DNA from: JAMZMI01 sp039944535
GTDB taxonomy: Bacteria; Bacteroidota; Bacteroidia; Cytophagales; Cyclobacteriaceae
Length of the DNA stretch: 64,000 bases
Direction of reading: 5' to 3'
Assembly (NCBI GenBank): GCA_039944535.1
Contig: JBDUYP010000008.1
Location: 57,928 to 121,927, forward strand
The position numbers were made by a program, and so were the translations under genes. Below are positions 1 through 8,821 of the stretch, piece after piece. Numbering within the stretch: the first letter of the stretch is position 1; each line of letters begins with the position of its first letter. A model generated the notes under the pieces. That model had not been told where the DNA came from. It ran no database searches and saw nothing but the letters and a program-made list of their open reading frames with translations.

Positions 1-3000
1 GATGGAAGTAATGGAAGATGAATTGCTATGAAAATCAAAATCATCGGCCAACTGCTGTCTTGTTGAGCCATCTGGTGTGACATAGGCGTCAAATGTGTGA
101 TTGGTCAGGTCAATTTCCATTTCTATATGATAGGTCACTCCCGCGATGTATTTGATACCGCTGACCGGATAGCTGCCATTGCCATCCCGTGCATTGATGT
201 TATTGGTCTTGAACCTGATCAGCGCAGCTACATCATTGAGCGATGAAACATTTCCATCGGATACACCAAACTCACTATTAACACCTGAGTGAGAAGGCGT
301 CACATCAAACTCTACCGTAAAATCAGAGGATTGTGTCGAAAGCGTGGTATTTACCCATGTGTTGTTGTTTGGCAAAGTCACGCAACTACTTGAGCTATTC
401 GAAATAGTGACTGAAATGCTCGCTGTAGACGAGTTATCTGCAGCATCCGTAATCTCAGCTGAAAGGGTATGCGCACCGTCAGAATGGTTCACGGTATTCC
501 AACTCAATGAGTAAGGTGCTTGTGTTACAGCCGAACCAATATTTGTTCCATCCAATTTGTATTGAACACTTACAATATCACCATCAGCGTCACTAGTGGA
601 CACCTGAATCAATTCATTTGTACCAGAAACAGTGGCACTGTTGCTAGGTGAATCAAAGGATATTGTTGGTGAACTACCTCCTGTGTTGTTAGAAACAGTA
701 ACCAAAATGGATGTACTTACCGACTGTCCTTCATCATCTGTAGCAACTGCTTCAAGAGCATATTGGCCATTGGTATGATTGGTCGTATTCCATGAATAAG
801 TGAATGGTGAAGAGGTGTCCTGAGACCCTAGATTGGTGCCATTGAGCTTGAACTGGACACCCGTCAAATCATCATCCACGTCATTGGCGATAGCCGTAAT
901 CGTCTGACTTGTACCAGAAACAGTGGCTCCATCTGCCGGAGCGGAGATTGACACTGTTGGAGGACTGGAAGAAGGCGTACCGGTACCATCCACCTGTATG
1001 TAACAGATATCAATCTGGCGACCAGAGCTTGTCGTGAGCAGTTTGCCAGGCAACCTGTCAATGGACGTGATAGAAGATGAATTACTATGAAAATCATAAT
1101 CATCAGCCAAATGAATTCTGGATTCATCTTCCGGTGTTACATACACATCATAGGTATGATTGGTCAAATCAATTTCCATTTCAATGAAATAGCTTACACC
1201 TGCTACATAGTTAAGACCACTTGCAGGGTAACTAGCATTGCCATCTCTCGCATTGATGTTGTTGGTTTTGAACCTAACTACTGCGGCCAAATCGTTAATG
1301 GACGAAGCATCTCCATCGGAAACACCAAACTCCGTATTAACCCCGGCATGCGATGGCGTCACATTGAAGGAGATGGTGAAATTTGATGATTGGCTTGCAA
1401 TAGAGGTGTTAACCCAAGTGTTGTTGTTTGGAAGTATGACGCAGGGTGACGGATCATTATCAACTGTCACACTAATAGTGGCAGAGTTCGTCAATCCTTC
1501 AGAATCCGTGGCTATCGCTTTAAGCGAATACGACCCATTTTCTACAGAAGTTGAATTCCAGCAAATGGAGTATGGGTGGCCAACCGGACTTCCTATGTTC
1601 ACGCCATCTATTTGGTACTGTACTGTCTCCAGGTCACCGTTCGTATCAGATGCATTGACGGTAAAGCACTGAGAACCAGATATTGTAGCATTGTTTGTTG
1701 GTGATGTAAATGAAATGGTTGGCGCTGTGCTGGCTACATTGTCCACAATTACCGTGATGGTTGGCGAATAACCGTAGTTATCGTTATCATCTCTCGCCAC
1801 TGCCTGTACCGTGTGGGCTCCCTCTGTTTCGTTAGAAGTATTCCATGAATAGGTGAAAGGTGAAGTCGTATCTTCCGAACCCACAAGCACTCCATCCACT
1901 TTAAACTGTACACCAGCCAGGTCATCATCGATATCATTGGCTGTTGCCGTTAGCGACTCAGTAGAAGAAACCACTTCATTGTTGCTATGACTGGTAATGG
2001 TGACAGCCGTTGGAGCAGAGCCGTTACCGCCACCGCCTCCGCCACCAGCACCTACGTCAAAGGCACCAGGAGTCGATTGAGTAACAGCTTCTGAGGCATG
2101 CCCTACACCAGAAGTATTTCCAAAAGTTCTGCCTTGTGTCATGTTATAGTGAGGTGAACTGGTGGTAGGTACTGCACCAGGAACGATGTATTGTGTCGGG
2201 CCGGTGAACATCCCCATGTAAAAAACATAATCCGTTTGCTCAGCGTCTGCAGTATAATGGTTTGAGTTGTTACCCTCAAAACTCAGTTCAGTCGAATTGT
2301 AGTAAGCGTTGTAATTGGAAATGGTTCCACTTGGTGCATCACTTAAAACACCGCCACCATCAATCACCAAATTACCTTCAATGCGCGTATCCTCTGCTCT
2401 GGTCTCCATCCATCGCTGATTGACCCCATCGTCAATGACATCAATAATAGTATTCAAATAAATATCATGGTGATGTTCATCATCCTTTGGTATCCATATA
2501 GCAAAATGCTCTGACTTATAAATCAGGTTTTTTCTAATGGTAATATGACTTGTTTTGTCTCCACCTTTAGTAGCAATAGACATTCTACAATCATAAAACA
2601 CATTTTCCTCTATAAGAATGTAGCTTTTGTACTGATTGTTTTGGCTAAAGTCTATTGCGCCCTGAAAGTGATTGTTGGCACTAGTACCTCCAGGAGTATG
2701 CGCTATGTTTCTGAATCGGTTTCCCTTGATCAAAACATGATCTCCAGATCCCGAACCGCCACCGTTCTTGATGTCAATTCCATTTTCATGGGGAACTTCA
2801 CTTACATTCAAATAATGCTTAGATGGATCGATGTAAAAGTCATTGTCATAAATTACCGTTCCTTCAAACGGCTGATCAGGCCCCAACTGAATGCCATCTC
2901 CAGCGGAGTTGTAAATCTCATTGTGCACGATCTTGTTGTACTTCGCTTTGGTAAGCTTGATACCGTGGTTGTCATCACCTGGTGATATTTGTGTATTACG

Positions 3001-3561
3001 AATCACACAATACTGCACCACACAATTGTCAGCAGAAGGATAGTTGCTCTCTTTACGTCCCAGAGCTACCTGTCCGGCTCCACCTCCACCACGTTCGAAC
3101 AAGCAATTGTCCAAAATGATATTGGTTTCCATCGTGGTTATGTTGGGACTTCTGGTATTGTCTCCAATGGCACGGATTCTATGGATTCTCCAATACTTGC
3201 CCTCTACGTTGATCCTTCCGAAAGTTGCCAGTTTGTTTGACGCCATATCAACAGGGTGTGTGTCGTCATTCGGATTGGCCGGATCGTAGTAGATCATCCA
3301 TTTGGGTGCAGAAGAGCTTCCATCTTCCTTCAGGTTCAATCTCCCGTAACCGGAGTAGTCACCCGGTTTGATAAAGAATATCCTTTTGTTCGGATCATTC
3401 ATGTCATCCTCATAATCATTGCCGGGCTCAATGAGCACCATCTCCGAATTTTGAGAATCGTAAGTGGGAATCGTGAGGGATTCCTCGTACTGGGCAGTAG
3501 CGGTATTAAATGCAATTGTTAAAGCCATCCCTATCAGGACCGCCAGTAGATGTTTATTCAT
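1..3561 (-). CDS. Secreted parallel beta-helix protein with Ig-like repeats (partial, runs off left edge)
   Basis: The frame is open from an ATG at 3561 to base 1, giving about 1187 residues with the C-terminus missing. It begins with a Sec signal peptide (MNKHLLAVLIGMALTIAFNT, then ATAQ). Residues about 25-500 show repeated Asn/Gly-rich strands (for example NHGIKLTKAKYNKIVHNEIY) typical of a right-handed parallel beta-helix of the pectate-lyase/PL6-like superfamily. A glycine-rich linker follows near residue 505. Four bacterial Ig-like domains with the VQFKVDG/YSWNT signature then alternate, two by two, with a roughly 150-residue module containing CVxLPNNNTWVNT; the second copy is cut by the window. 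I infer a surface or secreted polysaccharide-degrading or binding protein. A T9SS tail is expected beyond the edge but is not visible. No catalytic residues could be assigned, so lyase activity is only a possibility. Confidence 0.8.
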   Translation of the reverse strand, partial: MNKHLLAVLIGMALTIAFNTATAQYEESLTIPTYDSQNSEMVLIEPGNDYEDDMNDPNKRIFFIKPGDYSGYGRLNLKEDGSSSAPKWMIYYDPANPNDDTHPVDMASNKLATFGRINVEGKYWRIHRIRAIGDNTRSPNITTMETNIILDNCLFERGGGGAGQVALGRKESNYPSADNCVVQYCVIRNTQISPGDDNHGIKLTKAKYNKIVHNEIYNSAGDGIQLGPDQPFEGTVIYDNDFYIDPSKHYLNVSEVPHENGIDIKNGGGSGSGDHVLIKGNRFRNIAHTPGGTSANNHFQGAIDFSQNNQYKSYILIEENVFYDCRMSIATKGGDKTSHITIRKNLIYKSEHFAIWIPKDDEHHHDIYLNTIIDVIDDGVNQRWMETRAEDTRIEGNLVIDGGGVLSDAPSGTISNYNAYYNSTELSFEGNNSNHYTADAEQTDYVFYMGMFTGPTQYIVPGAVPTTSSPHYNMTQGRTFGNTSGVGHASEAVTQSTPGAFDVGAGGGGGGGNGSAPTAVTITSHSNNEVVSSTESLTATANDIDDDLAGVQFKVDGVLVGSEDTTSPFTYSWNTSNETEGAHTVQAVARDDNDNYGYSPTITVIVDNVASTAPTISFTSPTNNATISGSQCFTVNASDTNGDLETVQYQIDGVNIGSPVGHPYSICWNSTSVENGSYSLKAIATDSEGLTNSATISVTVDNDPSPCVILPNNNTWVNTSIASQSSNFTISFNVTPSHAGVNTEFGVSDGDASSINDLAAVVRFKTNNINARDGNASYPASGLNYVAGVSYFIEMEIDLTNHTYDVYVTPEDESRIHLADDYDFHSNSSSITSIDRLPGKLLTTSSGRQIDICYIQVDGTGTPSSSPPTVSISAPADGATVSGTSQTITAIANDVDDDLTGVQFKLNGTNLGSQDTSSPFTYSWNTTNHTNGQYALEAVATDDEGQSVSTSILVTVSNNTGGSSPTISFDSPSNSATVSGTNELIQVSTSDADGDIVSVQYKLDGTNIGSAVTQAPYSLSWNTVNHSDGAHTLSAEITDAADNSSTASISVTISNSSSSCVTLPNNNTWVNTTLSTQSSDFTVEFDVTPSHSGVNSEFGVSDGNVSSLNDVAALIRFKTNNINARDGNGSYPVSGIKYIAGVTYHIEMEIDLTNHTFDAYVTPDGSTRQQLADDFDFHSNSSSITSI

Positions 3562-3872
3562 CGCTTTTTTGGTTAGTTAAAAATTTACTTCACCATAGTC
3601 CTTTGATTTTTAGTTCTCATTTTGATTTTTGTCCTTGACCTGAATTGTTGTGTCGATCGAATTTCACAATTCATTAACTAAGAGTAAGTAGTGCCATTTT
3701 TCTACTCAAATTTTTCATTAAAACCTATATTACTTATACCGTTTTAATATAACGAAAGAAAGATATTTAAACTTCTTAACCATTTTTTTTTGAGTAAAAA
3801 ACCCTTGTATATCACTCTTAGCATTGGGCATGGAGTATCTATTAATAACTCCGGCGTTTTATTTTGACCAAT
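3562..3872. promoter_or_regulatory. Divergent intergenic region between beta-helix and LamG genes
   Basis: This 311-bp AT-rich stretch separates two divergent genes and must hold both promoters. It contains GAGTA at 3682-3686 facing TACTC at 3703-3707, and GAGTAAAA at 3792-3799. The same octamer recurs as an inverted repeat downstream of the LamG gene. I see no clear Bacteroidota -33/-7 promoter (TTTG, then TAnnTTTG) and no ORF of its own. Confidence 0.4.
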
Positions 3873-4565
3873 ATGAAATTGAGAATTGCACTAATTACAG
3901 CTGTCTGCATGATTGGTATTTATCTGAGCCACTCACTGCCTTACCTGAATGGAAGTGAGTTACCTGAAACCTCCGACAATTCAGGTGTTGATTGGATAGT
4001 CGCATACTTCTTTCAGAAAGATTCAATACAAGCGCACTTGAACGGCTCACCAAAAATTGCAGCATCTCCCTATGGCCAATCGGTTGCATTTGATGGTGTG
4101 GATGATGCGATTTTCATTGAGGGCATGCCGCTTGATTCATTGGAATCATTCACCATTGAGATGGTCTTTTATCCTGAAAAAGAGGGCCCTTTCGAACAAC
4201 GAGTGGTGCACATTGGTGAAGTGTTTGACGATCGCATGCTACTGGAAATCCGGGCTGTAGACGATCAGTGGTATTTTGATGGGTTTGTTTCTTCTGCTGG
4301 TAATAACAAGGCTTTGATAGATGAAAACCTCACCCATCCATTGGGTCAATGGTATCATGTGGCGCTTGTTGTTACTCCCGAGGTACTCCAAACCTACGTC
4401 AATGGAATGCTGGAGCTTGAAGAACCTTATGCTTTCAAAGGCATCCAAACCGGAAGGAGTTCAATCGGTGTTCGCCTCAATAAAATTTCCTGGTTTAAAG
4501 GAATTATACATAGGGTGAGGATAACTCCTGGGCAGCTGGATCCATCAACATTCGTTAAGCTTTGA
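3873..4565 (+). CDS. Small secreted LamG (concanavalin A-like) domain protein
   Basis: The product is about 230 residues. The ATG at 3873 is preferred over an in-frame TTG nine bases upstream because it puts the hydrophobic signal segment (MKLRIALITAVCMIGIYLSH) at the N-terminus. The rest is one LamG/laminin-G jelly-roll: the features VAFDGVDDAIFIEG, SFTIEMVFYP, QWYHVALVVTPEVLQTYVNG and GIIHRVRITPGQLD follow the usual strand order of this fold. No catalytic motif, lipobox or T9SS tail is present. It is one of only two complete plus-strand genes in the window and is divergent from the beta-helix protein. By family it probably binds or recognises glycan or protein at the surface; its partner is unknown. 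Confidence 0.75.
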   Translation: MKLRIALITAVCMIGIYLSHSLPYLNGSELPETSDNSGVDWIVAYFFQKDSIQAHLNGSPKIAASPYGQSVAFDGVDDAIFIEGMPLDSLESFTIEMVFYPEKEGPFEQRVVHIGEVFDDRMLLEIRAVDDQWYFDGFVSSAGNNKALIDENLTHPLGQWYHVALVVTPEVLQTYVNGMLELEEPYAFKGIQTGRSSIGVRLNKISWFKGIIHRVRITPGQLDPSTFVKL

Positions 4566-4893
4566 GGTAGCGTTATCCTGACCATTTTGGATTCTTCTTC
4601 TTCATTCTCCTCCATGCATGATTTAGCTCGCTCTTCTTACTTTAGAGTAAAAAATCTCCTTCTTTTACTCAAAATTGTCTGATTATTTTAATTCACGAAA
4701 AATGCTATTAAGAATGCATAAATAAAAGCCACTCATCTGGCCGCTCACGTCGCACCTCGACGAGTTGGAGGTAACCCAAACTAAAAAAAGCAAACACAGC
4801 TTTTGAGGAAGTCACAAACAAAAAAGGCAGTCACATTTCTGTGACTGCCTGATGATTAGTCGCCTTCTATTATGGGTTCACTCTCCATTTTTC
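4566..4893. other. Convergent intergenic region, non-coding
   Basis: The 328 bp lie between the convergent LamG and PID-CTERM genes. They hold an inverted repeat GAGTAAAA (4645-4652) / TTTTACTC (4663-4670) and the minus-strand terminator listed separately. Apart from a weak CGTCG/CGACG hairpin near 4750 I see nothing else, and no credible ORF. Confidence 0.5.
4812..4850 (-). terminator. Rho-independent terminator of the discoidin/PID-CTERM unit
   Basis: An 11-bp perfect stem AGGCAGTCACA (4825-4835) / TGTGACTGCCT (4840-4850) with loop TTTC. Read on the minus strand it is followed by a T-rich run (TTTTTTGTTTGTGA). It sits 43 bases downstream of the PID-CTERM stop codon. Confidence 0.85.
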
Positions 4894-5076
4894 CTATTCA
4901 CTTCTCCTCCTGCTATCTCTTATTTTTTTCACTCCATAGGCACCTCCTGCTGCGAGCAGCAACGACAGGCCTCCATCAATTGGTGTGGCAGGCGGTGCGC
5001 CCGGAGCTGCCTGTGCAAAAGCACACGTTGCTATCAAAACAAAAACTAAAGAACAAACTATTTTTAACGATTTCAT
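4894..5076 (-). CDS. PID-CTERM-type micro-protein (60 aa)
   Basis: The product consists almost only of targeting signals: a Sec signal peptide (MKSLKIVCSLVFVLIATCAF, then AQA), an Ala/Pro-rich linker (APGAPPAT), and a C-terminal PIDGG motif followed by a short hydrophobic stretch (LSLLLAAGGAYG) and a basic tail (VKKIRDSRRRSE). This tripartite end matches the PID-CTERM protein-sorting tag described in Bacteroidota, analogous to PEP-CTERM/exosortase signals. The gene starts 5 nt after the stop of the large discoidin protein and is followed by a strong terminator, so the two are almost certainly co-transcribed. There is essentially no mature protein between the signals. Function unknown; no exosortase-like gene is in the window. 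Confidence 0.8.
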   Translation of the reverse strand: MKSLKIVCSLVFVLIATCAFAQAAPGAPPATPIDGGLSLLLAAGGAYGVKKIRDSRRRSE

Positions 5077-5081
5077 AAGGC

Positions 5082-8000
5082 TTATTTTAAGATGATTTTA
5101 CTTGATTCTATTTTACTATCAGCACTTAGCTGAAGAATGTATATGGTGTTTTTTTGGAAATGAAACGGAATGGAAAGCGAGTCTCTATATTCGAATGTAT
5201 CATTTAACAGCACTTTTCCTGAAATAGAAAGAATGCTCAACTCTACATTATCTGACTTGCCCCAATCCTCATTCATCGTTACAAAAACTGCATCAGATGT
5301 AACTTTAAAAAGTTCTGTGTCGCTCAATGATTGATCAACATCAAGAATTGCATCCGGAGACAAAATCAGGTTGAACTTCTTGTTTGCTCCTGCTTGTAAG
5401 CGAAGGTCCAAGCTATGCTCATTCATCAGACTTACGATTTTTCCAGTCTCAGCATCTTCCATATAAACTTTATAGCTATCCTCCAGGTTGGTCAAATCGC
5501 TCATCTGAATTTTGTAATCACCAGCAACATCTGCCAGCACTTCCAGAGGAATAGTTGTTGTCTCCTTGAGCATAGGAAGTCCCTGGATTGCATATCTGTT
5601 GTCCTCAATCACAGTAAAGATTTGAAGTGCCCCTGTGCTCCATTTGGCGGCATCATATCCTCTATCTACACCTTCAGTAGCATCAGGCATAAAACCGATC
5701 AAGGTCTCATTGTAGCTGTTTTCGTCAGAAACGGTGATTTTCAGCGATTGCTTTGTTTCGGTTTTCCTAAAGAAACCGCCTGCATCATTGCTGTCTTCTC
5801 TTCGCATATCATTGGTAAATGTGATATCTCCTGAATCATCGAGCTGAACGAAAAAACCCTGACCGCTGCGAATGTGTTTGTCATAGCTGCCTCCATTTGG
5901 AGAAACCACGCCAACTTCGTTTACGGTTATATAATCATCATTGCCCCGGCGACCAGTATCTGAACCTTGATCATCCCACAACCAAACGGTTCCAGAGGTT
6001 GACGTGTTGACGTCCATAAATGCATCTATCTCGATTGAGCTAGGGTATGGGTTAGCCACCAGGTTGAAACCTTCATAGGCTGATTCACCATTATCTGTAT
6101 TCGTTACCGGAATGATGATCTCTCCTGTATTTGGCTTCCCCGAAAACTGAAGTGAGCCCGTGGCTACTGAAAAATAGCCTATACCAGGTGTCAAAATGGC
6201 GCTTTCAGAAGTTTCTTCAACAAACCTCAAGAGTCCGTCTGTCACGCCTAAATCATACTTTACAGATTCATCGTATGAATAGACCGCTGAACCTAAATCC
6301 CCAACGGTAGCTGTAGCAACTGGCGCCCCCACAACGCTATACCTGAGTCCTGCATGAGGGGTTGTTCTATGAATGGTAAAATCCTCACCAACAATTTCAC
6401 CCATCGTAACGAGCGAACCACCGGACAGCACTTCTACAGTCCCCTGATTGTCGAATGTACCTTCGCAGCTCACTGCGTCACCATCTTCAATTGTAAGTGA
6501 TCCTTCAGAACCAATAACAATTGAATTTAAATCCAGTATATCACCTGAAGTTGCGGTGTTGTATGAGCCATTGATCAAGACCTGATCTCCCGCCACCGGC
6601 GCACCTGGATTCCAACTAGTCCCATCCCATGTTTTGTCCACTATGAAAGAACCAAATACTTCCAGTTCATATAGCCGAATCAAAGTGGGGCTTGCTGTCA
6701 CGTACCACCTTACTTTACTAGCAACTACCGAAGTAGTGGCCAATGTGTAAGCATTGATTTCATTTCCATTACCCAGGTCGTAGAAAGTTTCAGACGCGGA
6801 GGGTGTGGAGGTAACCTCAGCCACATCGGCACTTACCCAGTTGCCTTCATCGTCATACTGAAACTCCCATGCTGTAGGCATACCTGATGCGTGATTTTCT
6901 ATACTCAGTCTATACCCACTAATGTTATAATTAGCTCCCAAATCCACTTCGATCCACTCTGGTGTGGTAAGCGGGTCGTTTGTATTAGAGGTCATCCAGC
7001 GAGAAGTTTCTACTGAATTACGATCACCATCCACAGCCTCATCTTCGTCTCTGGTGATGTCATAGTTGGAACTGGAAACAGCCGGTTTTTGAAAACTAAT
7101 TACATTATTGATCGGATCAGCTTTACTATACTCAACTGCTTCAGATATAGTTTCACCCACAACATTGGCCACTCCTACTTTTAACTCATAGTTGATTGCA
7201 TAAATAAGATCAAGCGTATAAGATGTTTCATTTGGATCCAAATCGGCAATCTTGGTAATGCCATTGTAAATAGAGAATCCGGTTTCGTTATTTTGATTGT
7301 CATCCCAGGTCAGGGTAAGCGTCGGGTTTTGCAAATCGCTTGTATTTGTACTGGTAGCTAGTCCCGTTGCTTCTTCTGGAAGTGACTCTGAATAAACTTC
7401 AAATTCGTGAACTCTCATTCTCGGATCGTTGGAGGCAAGGTCCAGTGCTTCTTCAGGATCATACCCAAAAACTCCCTGGATATTCAATCTAATATGCGTC
7501 ACGTTATCTACAGGAGTATCAAAGTTTCCTGATATCAGGGAAAGGTTCAAACCATCCTTTTGAAGGAAAGTGACTTCAGGAGAATTATTGTTAAGTATCT
7601 CTGTAAAGTTTGTTCCATCCGTAGAATAATCAATGCTCAAAGCGGTGGCCCAAATGTTTGGGTTCATGTATAGGAAATAAGAAGCCACGGTTGACGCTTC
7701 TGCCAACGCTATGGTAACATGATGAGGTACGTCTGCATCATCCGCCGTTAACCAGCGATGGTTGTTGTCGAACATGCCATCAACTACGTTAGCCGCTTGT
7801 TGTGTTGATGTGTTTCTCTCAGAGCTATAATCCGTTACTGTGCTATTGTAGCTTACATTTAAAGGGTTTGCAAATGGGGCAACACCTACAGCCGTTCCAG
7901 AGACCGTTCGGTCACCCGGTAGGTTGACCGAAACCGTATATGAATACGATTTTAGGTACTCCACATCGGCATCCATATAAGAAGTTGTATTCGGATCCAA

Positions 8001-8621
8001 GTCAATTGTGGAAGTACCATTCTCATCTGTTTTCGAGAGTGTAAATCCAAGTTCATCAGACGTGTTATCCGTCCAATTGATATCTACAAAAGGATTAGCT
8101 GCATCAGAAGCATCAAAAACGGCCGTCACATCCGAAGGGGCTTCATTGCTATAAGCATAAACCTCCAGTTCATGGAGACGTTCTCTGCCATCAGTGGTAG
8201 TAATCGTCAGTTTGATACTGGTAGCAGACACTGAGGCAAACGTACCCGAATACTTATCGTATCCTGATCCATTTACTGATGTTGGGGCAGAAACATCATC
8301 CGTGGCGACCAAGGATTCACCACTATACAGCTCTGCAGTATAGGCAGTAACAGCTTTTAAATCATCCATCCAAAAAGCATAGGACTCAATTACGTGGGGA
8401 CCATCCTCAAACACGATCTGAATATAATCCGGATTGGAGCCATCATTGTCCAACCAGCGAGTGGCCAGGTCTCCATCTACGGCTTTCCACGGCACATAGC
8501 CAGCTGCACTGGTAGCCGTGGTGGAAGCAGTGGCTGTGCCACCCAAAGCAATGTTTTCCAGCGCTTGCGCACTAATAAAAAAGGGAAGGGAAAGGGTTAA
8601 GAATAGGCAAATTTGTTTCAT
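5082..8621 (-). CDS. Large secreted protein with three discoidin (F5/8 type C) and FnIII domains, T9SS substrate
   Basis: The product is 1179 residues from the ATG at 8621, chosen because it places MKQICLFLTLSLPFFISAQA as a normal signal peptide; in-frame ATGs at 8657 and 8645 would lengthen it by up to 12 residues. The order is discoidin-like domain 1 (about 23-158), FnIII (163-243), discoidin 2 (253-418), FnIII (420-503), discoidin 3 (513-663), and a WDGTSWNPG-type region with short beta-helical repeats (about 665-745). A long C-terminal segment typical of Bacteroidota surface proteins ends in a T9SS-like beta-sandwich (SDNVELSILSISGKVLLNDT). Each discoidin domain keeps the AVDGxxxTRW-type core. 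No catalytic domain is recognisable, so it looks like a multivalent glycan-binding or adhesion protein. It is the first gene of a two-gene unit with the PID-CTERM micro-protein. Confidence 0.8.
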   Translation of the reverse strand: MKQICLFLTLSLPFFISAQALENIALGGTATASTTATSAAGYVPWKAVDGDLATRWLDNDGSNPDYIQIVFEDGPHVIESYAFWMDDLKAVTAYTAELYSGESLVATDDVSAPTSVNGSGYDKYSGTFASVSATSIKLTITTTDGRERLHELEVYAYSNEAPSDVTAVFDASDAANPFVDINWTDNTSDELGFTLSKTDENGTSTIDLDPNTTSYMDADVEYLKSYSYTVSVNLPGDRTVSGTAVGVAPFANPLNVSYNSTVTDYSSERNTSTQQAANVVDGMFDNNHRWLTADDADVPHHVTIALAEASTVASYFLYMNPNIWATALSIDYSTDGTNFTEILNNNSPEVTFLQKDGLNLSLISGNFDTPVDNVTHIRLNIQGVFGYDPEEALDLASNDPRMRVHEFEVYSESLPEEATGLATSTNTSDLQNPTLTLTWDDNQNNETGFSIYNGITKIADLDPNETSYTLDLIYAINYELKVGVANVVGETISEAVEYSKADPINNVISFQKPAVSSSNYDITRDEDEAVDGDRNSVETSRWMTSNTNDPLTTPEWIEVDLGANYNISGYRLSIENHASGMPTAWEFQYDDEGNWVSADVAEVTSTPSASETFYDLGNGNEINAYTLATTSVVASKVRWYVTASPTLIRLYELEVFGSFIVDKTWDGTSWNPGAPVAGDQVLINGSYNTATSGDILDLNSIVIGSEGSLTIEDGDAVSCEGTFDNQGTVEVLSGGSLVTMGEIVGEDFTIHRTTPHAGLRYSVVGAPVATATVGDLGSAVYSYDESVKYDLGVTDGLLRFVEETSESAILTPGIGYFSVATGSLQFSGKPNTGEIIIPVTNTDNGESAYEGFNLVANPYPSSIEIDAFMDVNTSTSGTVWLWDDQGSDTGRRGNDDYITVNEVGVVSPNGGSYDKHIRSGQGFFVQLDDSGDITFTNDMRREDSNDAGGFFRKTETKQSLKITVSDENSYNETLIGFMPDATEGVDRGYDAAKWSTGALQIFTVIEDNRYAIQGLPMLKETTTIPLEVLADVAGDYKIQMSDLTNLEDSYKVYMEDAETGKIVSLMNEHSLDLRLQAGANKKFNLILSPDAILDVDQSLSDTELFKVTSDAVFVTMNEDWGKSDNVELSILSISGKVLLNDTFEYRDSLSIPFHFQKNTIYILQLSADSKIESSKIILK

Positions 8622-8740
8622 ATAGGTTAATGTTGATTTGAGCATCAAAACAACCATTTAACCAATGAATTAACCTTGAAAAAAAAGGCTATAATCTAGA
8701 AAATAATGTCAAAACCAAGGTCAATATTCAAGGAGGCTTG

Positions 8741-8768
8741 GATCAGTCATCCTTTAGAAGGATTGATC
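8741..8768. repeat. Imperfect hairpin between sulfatase and discoidin genes
   Basis: GATCA..ATCCTT (8741-8754) pairs with AAGGATTGATC (8758-8768) with a 3-nt bulge and a short TAG loop. No T tract follows on either strand, so it is not a standard terminator; it could be a 5'-leader structure of the discoidin gene. Confidence 0.4.
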
Positions 8769-8821
8769 AGTTTAATTGTGAACTTTTTATGACAGCATCC
8801 AATTGTAATCTCATTCTATTC

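Noticed and set aside
1..1450. Regular repeats considered as CRISPR or satellite
   Set aside because: They are long coding repeats of protein modules in frame, not short repeats with spacers.
1238..1672. Plus-strand 144-codon open frame
   Set aside because: It lies antisense inside the well-supported beta-helix/Ig-like gene and has no recognisable domain.
3864..3872. TTG start for the LamG protein
   Set aside because: The ATG three codons later gives a normal signal peptide and is the more usual start codon.
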